Shown here in pieces: positions 33,156-38,637 of a DNA stretch of 38,637 bases. The number at the start of each line of letters is the position of its first letter. Within the stretch, counting starts at the first letter, position 1. The position numbers and the translations under genes were made by a program. Origin of the DNA: Halorhodospira sp. (GTDB lineage Bacteria > Pseudomonadota > Gammaproteobacteria > Nitrococcales > Halorhodospiraceae); NCBI GenBank assembly GCA_007121755.1, contig SKJZ01000217.1, forward strand, positions 1 to 38,637, given 5' to 3'. The notes beneath the pieces are model-generated. The model saw only the letters and a program-made list of their open reading frames with translations. It was not told the DNA's origin and made no database searches.

Positions 33156-34445
33156 TCAGTCGGCGCGCCGGGTCTCCACCAACAGCGCCGCCAAAACCTC
33201 CGGCAGATCGTCCCGGGCCACCGCCCGCTGCCCGCCTTCGCCGCGCAGGCTCTTGACAGCTACCCGGCCCGCCGCAACCTCTTCTTCGCCAAGAATCAAT
33301 GCGACAGCCGCGCCGCTGCGATCGGCCCGTTTCAACTGGCCCTTGAAGCCCGCGCTGCCGGGATGAACCTCCAGCCGCAACCCCGGCAGCCGGTCGCGTA
33401 ACGCTTCCGCGAGCCGCAACGCCTCGCCGGGATCGGCGCCGACCACCATATAGGCGTGGGGCGCGCCGTCGAACTCCCCGCTGCCGGCCCGTTCCGCCAG
33501 CAACGCCACCAAGCGCTCCAGGCCCAAAGCGAACCCGATGGCTGGTGTCGGACGCCCGCCCAACTGCCCCACCAACCCGTCAAACCGCCCGCCGGCACAG
33601 ACTGTCCCTTGCGCGCCCAGGCGGTCGGTGATCCACTCGAAGACGGTCCGGGTATAGTAGTCAAGGCCGCGAACCAGCGCCGGATTCACGGTGTATTCGA
33701 TGCCGAGACGATCCAGCAGGTTCCGCACCGTAGCGAAGTGGGCGGCCGACTCCTCGTCCAGCGCATCGAGCAACCGAGGCGCGCCCTCCATGACCGCTTG
33801 CACGCCCGCATCCTTGCTGTCGAAGATACGCAACGGATTCGTCTCCAGACGGCGCCGGCTGTCGTCGTCCAGAGAGTCGATATGCTCCCGAAGGTAGGCC
33901 ACCAAGCGCTCGCGATGGACGGCGCGCGCCTCGGGCGTACCCAACGAATTGATCTCCAAACGCACGTCGTCCGCCAACCCCAACCGCCCCAACATGCGCG
34001 CGGTCATGGCAATCATCTCGACATCCAGTTCCGGCGCAGCAACGCCGAACGCCTCGGCGCCGACCTGGTGGAACTGCCGCAACCGGCCCCGCTGGGGACG
34101 CTCGTGACGGAACATGGGCCCCATGTACCATAGCCTCGGCTCGCCCCGGTTCAGAAAGCCGTGCTCCACGCCGGCACGCACGCAGCCCGCCGTTCCCTCG
34201 GGGCGCAACGTGAGGCTATCCCCGTTGCGATCCTCGAAGGTGTACATCTCCTTTTCGACGATATCGGTCACCTCGCCGATGGAGCGTTTGAACAACTCGG
34301 TGCGCTCCACTACCGGGAGGCGTATCTCCCGGTAGGCGTACGACTCCAAGGTGTCCCGGATCACGGTCTCGGCCCGTTGCCACAACGGGCTCTCGGCGGG
34401 CAACACATCGGAGAACCCACGGACGCTCTGAATACCCTTACCCAA
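33156..34445 (-). CDS. hisS: Histidyl-tRNA synthetase
   Basis: [55 protein letters not shown]-type motif 2, [16 protein letters not shown]. Confidence 0.97.
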   Translation of the reverse strand: MGKGIQSVRGFSDVLPAESPLWQRAETVIRDTLESYAYREIRLPVVERTELFKRSIGEVTDIVEKEMYTFEDRNGDSLTLRPEGTAGCVRAGVEHGFLNRGEPRLWYMGPMFRHERPQRGRLRQFHQVGAEAFGVAAPELDVEMIAMTARMLGRLGLADDVRLEINSLGTPEARAVHRERLVAYLREHIDSLDDDSRRRLETNPLRIFDSKDAGVQAVMEGAPRLLDALDEESAAHFATVRNLLDRLGIEYTVNPALVRGLDYYTRTVFEWITDRLGAQGTVCAGGRFDGLVGQLGGRPTPAIGFALGLERLVALLAERAGSGEFDGAPHAYMVVGADPGEALRLAEALRDRLPGLRLEVHPGSAGFKGQLKRADRSGAAVALILGEEEVAAGRVAVKSLRGEGGQRAVARDDLPEVLAALLVETRRAD

Positions 34446-34449
34446 ACCT

Positions 34450-35439
34450 CTACTCCGTGTCGGACACGCTGAACCGCGCTACACGGTTGCGAGTATGCGG
34501 CCTCAGGTTCACCGCTTCTCCGGCGAAATCGACCTCGACGTAACGGACATCGCCAATCACCAATTGGTAACTTTCGGCGTGGTTGAATTCGATGGTTTCG
34601 GGCCCGACCACCAATTCCCGGACCAACCTCTCCGCACCGGCTTCTACCTCGATCCACGCCTCGCCGCCGTCATCCACTCGAATCACCAGCGGACTGTACT
34701 CCCGGACCGGCGCAGAACTGAATGTCCGCGGGGCATCGTTCGGCGGCGGTATAGTCGGCGCCGCCACCGACTGCTGCGCTGAAGTGTCCGGGACCGCCTC
34801 CAATCGCGGTATTGGCTCCGCATTGGCAGCGGACGCGGGGGATTCCGATTCCTCCGGCCCCGCATCGACAGCGGACGCGGGGGATTCCTCCCGCTCCACA
34901 TCACCCGGGCTCTCCTGCTCCCGCGTTTCGGATCGCTCGACCACGATAGGAGGCGCCTCTTCCACCGCCGGGGCCGGTTCGACCGCCTCCGGCACCCCGC
35001 TCTCCCCGGCGCCCTGGAACCAAGCCAATCCGGCCGCCATCAGCGCAACCGCAATCCCGCCACCGACCACCCACGCCCCAGTGTTGCGTTGGGGCTTGGC
35101 TGGATCGGGCAGCGGTTGATAAATATGGATTTTTTGGGCCTGATCCGGCTCCAGGGCCTCGTAGTCGGCTACTACCTCGTCCGCATCGATATCGAGCAGC
35201 CGCGCGTATGAGCGCAAATACCCCCGCACAAACGTAGCCGGCGGCAATCGTTCAAAGTCGTCGGCCTCCAACGCTTCGACGCTCGCCGCAGGCAAATTGA
35301 GATGGGTCGCTACCGCTCGCGTAGAGAGCCCTTGGGCCTCTCTGGCCGCCCGCAGCCGCTCGCCCGGAGACACGTTGGAAAAACTCTGCTCCGCCGCCGT
35401 CCCATTGGCTTCGCTCCACCCCTGGTCGGTCTCGTTCAT
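34450..35439 (-). CDS. rodZ: Cytoskeleton protein RodZ-like
   Basis: N-terminal HTH ([33 protein letters not shown]), single TM, C-terminal DUF4115-like region. Confidence 0.92.
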   Translation of the reverse strand: MNETDQGWSEANGTAAEQSFSNVSPGERLRAAREAQGLSTRAVATHLNLPAASVEALEADDFERLPPATFVRGYLRSYARLLDIDADEVVADYEALEPDQAQKIHIYQPLPDPAKPQRNTGAWVVGGGIAVALMAAGLAWFQGAGESGVPEAVEPAPAVEEAPPIVVERSETREQESPGDVEREESPASAVDAGPEESESPASAANAEPIPRLEAVPDTSAQQSVAAPTIPPPNDAPRTFSSAPVREYSPLVIRVDDGGEAWIEVEAGAERLVRELVVGPETIEFNHAESYQLVIGDVRYVEVDFAGEAVNLRPHTRNRVARFSVSDTE

Positions 35440-36215
35440 CGTGTTCCTCGCTCACCCTTCAGCCGCTCAGCATAACGCGAATCCGGGTAGTGCTCATGCA
35501 ATTGTCGGCGGTACGCATCGGCCCGCCCCTCCATCCCCGCAGCGCGGTTGGCGTGTACCGCCCAGTAAAGCCCCCGCGGAGATAGCATCCCAGCCACCTC
35601 GGCATACCGCTCCAGCGCCTCCACCGCCTCGGACGCCTCCCCCTGCAATTGCAGGATCTCCCCCCGGCTGCGCCACGCCGCCGGAAAATCGGGAGCGGCC
35701 TTCAGGGCGGCGTCCGTGTATCGGTGCGCCGCTTCGATATCCCCGTGATCCAAGGCGCAAATCGCGGCGTTGGTCAGCGGCACCTCCGGACGCGCATAGG
35801 CGGGGGCGGATGCCGCCGCTTCCAAATGCTCCAGCGCCTCCGTAACGTCCCCATGCCGGCACAATACCCGGCCCAAGTTGTTTCGCAACGCGCCACTTTC
35901 CGGAGCCGCGGCGACCGCCCGCCGATGGTGGTCCAGGGCGGCTTCCGGTGCCCCTTCCATTTCCAGCACCAGGCCGAGTCCGGCCAGCGCCCGCGGATGT
36001 TCGGGTTGCAGCTCCAACGCCCGCTCCAGACGCTCCGTGGCAGGCCCGAACTGCCCTTCGCGCAGCAGGTGAAGCCCCACCCCGGCGTGGCTGTCGGCGG
36101 CTTCGCGATGGTCCCGCACCTCCGGCGCCGAAGCGCATCCCGCCACCAGCAGCGCCACCAACCACAGCGCGCGCCTCACCCGGCCGCGATTCCCCCTCTG
36201 TCCCGTTCGCCGCAT
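35436..36215 (-). CDS. pilW: Type IV pilus biogenesis TPR lipoprotein PilW/PilF
   Basis: Lipoprotein signal ALWLVALLVAGCASAP, TPR repeats; between rlmN and rodZ. Confidence 0.9.
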   Translation of the reverse strand: MRRTGQRGNRGRVRRALWLVALLVAGCASAPEVRDHREAADSHAGVGLHLLREGQFGPATERLERALELQPEHPRALAGLGLVLEMEGAPEAALDHHRRAVAAAPESGALRNNLGRVLCRHGDVTEALEHLEAAASAPAYARPEVPLTNAAICALDHGDIEAAHRYTDAALKAAPDFPAAWRSRGEILQLQGEASEAVEALERYAEVAGMLSPRGLYWAVHANRAAGMEGRADAYRRQLHEHYPDSRYAERLKGERGTR

Positions 36216-37327
36216 CGTCCCTTGCCCCCCTCTCCTTGGAGACGCCCAACCAACTGACCGCACGCGCCGCCGATATCGCCGCCACGGCTGGAGCGAACGG
36301 TCGTGGTCAAGCCACGCTCCGCCAGGATATCCGCGAAGCGGCGGATACGCGACTCCGGCGAACATCGGAAGGCGGCGCCCGGAAACGGATTGAAGGGGAT
36401 GAGATTGACCTTTGACGGGATATTCCGCAACAGCTTGGCTAACCGCCGGGCCTGCTCGTCCGCATCGTTGACGCCGTCGAGCATGACATACTCCCAAGTA
36501 ATCCGGCGGGGATGCTTATCCCGGATATAGGCGTCGCAAGCCGGCAGCAGCCGCTCCAGCGGGTACTTGCGGTTGAGGGGTATCAACCGGTCCCGCAGTG
36601 CATTGTCGGGGGCGTGCAGCGAAACCGCGAGGCTCACGTCGGTGAGACCCCGCAACCGCTCCAGCGCCGGCGCCACACCGGAGGTGGAGATGGTCACCCG
36701 ACGTTTGGACAGGCCGAAGGCGTCGTCGTCGGTGAAGATACGCGACGCCGCCACCACGGCATTGAGATTGAGCAGCGGCTCGCCCATCCCCATAAAGACA
36801 ATATTGGTCACAGCCCCCTCGGGGAGCCGCTGAACCGCGGTGTGGAGCTGTCCGGCAATCTCGGCCGTACTCAGATTGCGGACGACACGGGCGGCCGCGG
36901 CCGTGGTGGCGGCGGCGGTGGCGCAGAAGGTACACCCCATGGCGCACCCGGCCTGGGACGAGACGCAGAGCGTCCCCCGCTTGGCCTCAGGGATGAAAAC
37001 GGTCTCGACGGCATTGCCGTCGGCAAGCCGCAGCAACCACTTGGTGGTCCCGTCGGCGGAGACCTCCTCCGCCTCCACCCGCGGCAGATCGACCCGGCAC
37101 AACTCCGAGAGCCGCACGCGCAGCGGCTTGGCCAGGTCGGTCATCGCTTGGAAGTCGTGGATCCGCCGCTGGTGGACCCACTTCAGTAATTGCCGTGCGC
37201 GAAAGCGTTTCTCGCCGATAGACTCGAGCAAGGAGACCATCCCCGCCCGGTCCAGGCCGATCAGATCAACCGCGGAACCGGACAGGCGGTCAAAGGGATT
37301 ACGTCCTTCAGCGCGCACAGATCTCAT
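36176..37327 (-). CDS. rlmN: Dual-specificity 23S rRNA/tRNA adenine C2 methyltransferase RlmN
   Basis: [13 protein letters not shown] radical-SAM motif, [35 protein letters not shown]; unusual Ala/Thr-rich run after the cysteines. Start uncertain. Confidence 0.93.
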   Translation of the reverse strand: MRSVRAEGRNPFDRLSGSAVDLIGLDRAGMVSLLESIGEKRFRARQLLKWVHQRRIHDFQAMTDLAKPLRVRLSELCRVDLPRVEAEEVSADGTTKWLLRLADGNAVETVFIPEAKRGTLCVSSQAGCAMGCTFCATAAATTAAAARVVRNLSTAEIAGQLHTAVQRLPEGAVTNIVFMGMGEPLLNLNAVVAASRIFTDDDAFGLSKRRVTISTSGVAPALERLRGLTDVSLAVSLHAPDNALRDRLIPLNRKYPLERLLPACDAYIRDKHPRRITWEYVMLDGVNDADEQARRLAKLLRNIPSKVNLIPFNPFPGAAFRCSPESRIRRFADILAERGLTTTVRSSRGGDIGGACGQLVGRLQGEGGKGRCGERDRGGIAAG

Positions 37328-37733
37328 CGGCGGAGAAGAAGTAGTCGATCTCGGTCCGCGCGGTATCAGGACCATCGGAGCCGTGGACCGCATTGGCGTC
37401 GATGCTCTCCGCATAGTCGTGGCGCAGGGTGCCGGCGGCGGCCTCCTTGGGGTTGGTGGCGCCCATGATTTCGCGGTTCTTACGGATGGCGTCCTCGCCT
37501 TCAAGCGCCTGGACGAAGACCGGCCCGGAAGTCATGAACTGGACGAGGTCGTTGAAGAACGGTCTTTCGCGGTGGACGGCGTAGAACCCCTCGGCCTGTT
37601 CGCGGCTGAGATGCACCATCTTGGCGGCGACAATCCGCAGACCGGCGCGCTCGAAACGCGTGTAGATTTCACCGATGACGTTTTTCGCCACCGCGTCGGG
37701 TTTAATGATGGAGAGGGTGCGCTCCACGGCCAT
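37308..37733 (-). CDS. ndk: Nucleoside diphosphate kinase
   Basis: [48 protein letters not shown]. Confidence 0.97.
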   Translation of the reverse strand: MAVERTLSIIKPDAVAKNVIGEIYTRFERAGLRIVAAKMVHLSREQAEGFYAVHRERPFFNDLVQFMTSGPVFVQALEGEDAIRKNREIMGATNPKEAAAGTLRHDYAESIDANAVHGSDGPDTARTEIDYFFSADEICAR

Positions 37734-37797
37734 GGCGTAACTCCTGATCCGTTTTCTAAGTGAATGGGCGTGCGCCGCATGGCGGCGAGGGAGCGGC

Positions 37798-37826
37798 AGT
37801 CTAACCAGCCGCAGCGGCGACGGCAA
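37798..37826 (-). promoter_or_regulatory. Candidate ndk promoter
   Basis: Minus strand TTGCCG (37826-37821), 17-nt spacer, TAGACT (37803-37798). Confidence 0.4.
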
Positions 37827-37893
37827 CGCAACGCCACCGAAACCACGTACTGCATTTACCCGTTATTACGAGCGCAACAGCGACTTCGCGTCT

Positions 37894-38214
37894 CTAAACG
37901 GTGAAACTCTCGCCACAGCCGCACAGATCGCGGACGTTGGGGTTGCGGAAGTCGTAACGCCGGTTGATCCCGTCGCGGACGTAATCCACCTCCATTCCCT
38001 CCAGGAAGGGCAGATGGCGCCGCGCCACGACAACCTGCACGCCGTGCTGATCGAAGACCGCATCGTCCTCTTCCACGGCCTCGGCGTACTCGACGGTGTA
38101 GCCGAAACCGGAGCAGCCGGACGGCTTGACTCCCAGCCGCAGACCCACGGCCTGATTATTCTCAATATGGGAGCGGACGTGTTCCGCCACGTTCTCGGTA
38201 ATCGTGATCGACAT
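37894..38214 (-). CDS. iscA: A-type iron-sulfur cluster carrier (IscA-like)
   Basis: LGVKPSGCSGFGYTVEYA ... DLCGCGESFTV; three conserved cysteines. Confidence 0.92.
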   Translation of the reverse strand: MSITITENVAEHVRSHIENNQAVGLRLGVKPSGCSGFGYTVEYAEAVEEDDAVFDQHGVQVVVARRHLPFLEGMEVDYVRDGINRRYDFRNPNVRDLCGCGESFTV

Positions 38215-38301
38215 CGGCACAGACCTCTTGCTCGCGTTGGGGGCGGATACTCCCCAGTGAGTCTAGCCCCGCCCCACGACCCACGAAAAGAACCCGCGGG
38301 G

Positions 38302-38637
38302 TCAGGAATCGTTTTCCGGCTTTCGCTTCGGATCGCCGTTGTCCACGGCGGCGTCCGGCACATCGATATCGGGTATCTCCGTCTCCCCGATATCTCCGCC
38401 CAACACCCGGACCGCGGTGCAAAGCTCCTCGATACGCCGGTCCGTGGTGTGGATATGATCGAGAATGGCGTTGACCGCCTGGGCCACCGGGTCGGGCATA
38501 TCGGTGGTGCCGTAGGCGTCGAAGCCGATCCGCCGCGCCACCTGCGCCCGCCGGTCAGTGTCCGGCGCCCGCCGCCCCACTTGGCGCGCCGGTATGCCCA
38601 CCATGGTGGCGCCCGCCGGCACATCTTTCAGGACGAC
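38302..38637 (-). CDS. cysE: Serine O-acetyltransferase, C-terminal part (runs off the window)
   Basis: VVLKDVPAGATMVGIPARQV hexapeptide end typical of CysE, then a C-terminal tail. Confidence 0.85.
   Translation of the reverse strand, partial: VVLKDVPAGATMVGIPARQVGRRAPDTDRRAQVARRIGFDAYGTTDMPDPVAQAVNAILDHIHTTDRRIEELCTAVRVLGGDIGETEIPDIDVPDAAVDNGDPKRKPENDS

Overview
The window is a GC-rich, mostly minus-strand gammaproteobacterial chromosome segment (Ectothiorhodospiraceae-like by impression only). Minus-strand order: cysE (3' part), iscA, ndk, rlmN, pilW/pilF, rodZ, hisS, yfgM-like, bamB, NRDE/TANGO2-like; a plus-strand pentapeptide-repeat gene; then adk, NfeD-type protease, pdxH, H-NS-like; plus-strand ABC-2 transporter pair and nicotinate phosphoribosyltransferase; then carA-carB-greA-DUF4149-like, plus-strand yhbY, a small membrane ORF, rlmE, ftsH, folP, glmM, tpiA, secG, tRNA-Leu(GAG) and nuoA to nuoL (nuoL partial). 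Most of it is housekeeping. The strongest unexplained signal is a pair of long foldback elements (13037-13267 and 26532-26677). They share a conserved core (GGGGGCGTC..GGCATGGATGC..GCGTACAGGGAYGTATTYACAGCGTCCCCC) but carry completely different, perfectly self-complementary arms of 53 bp and 47 bp. Both sit directly after a stop codon, in the same orientation relative to the upstream gene. Other points: a likely attenuator with a spanning leader ORF upstream of carA; an isc locus reduced to cysE-iscA-ndk; an Ala-rich replacement next to the radical-SAM cysteines of RlmN; and a symmetrical TATAAT inverted repeat upstream of the nuo promoter. No CRISPR arrays, rRNAs or transposase genes were seen.
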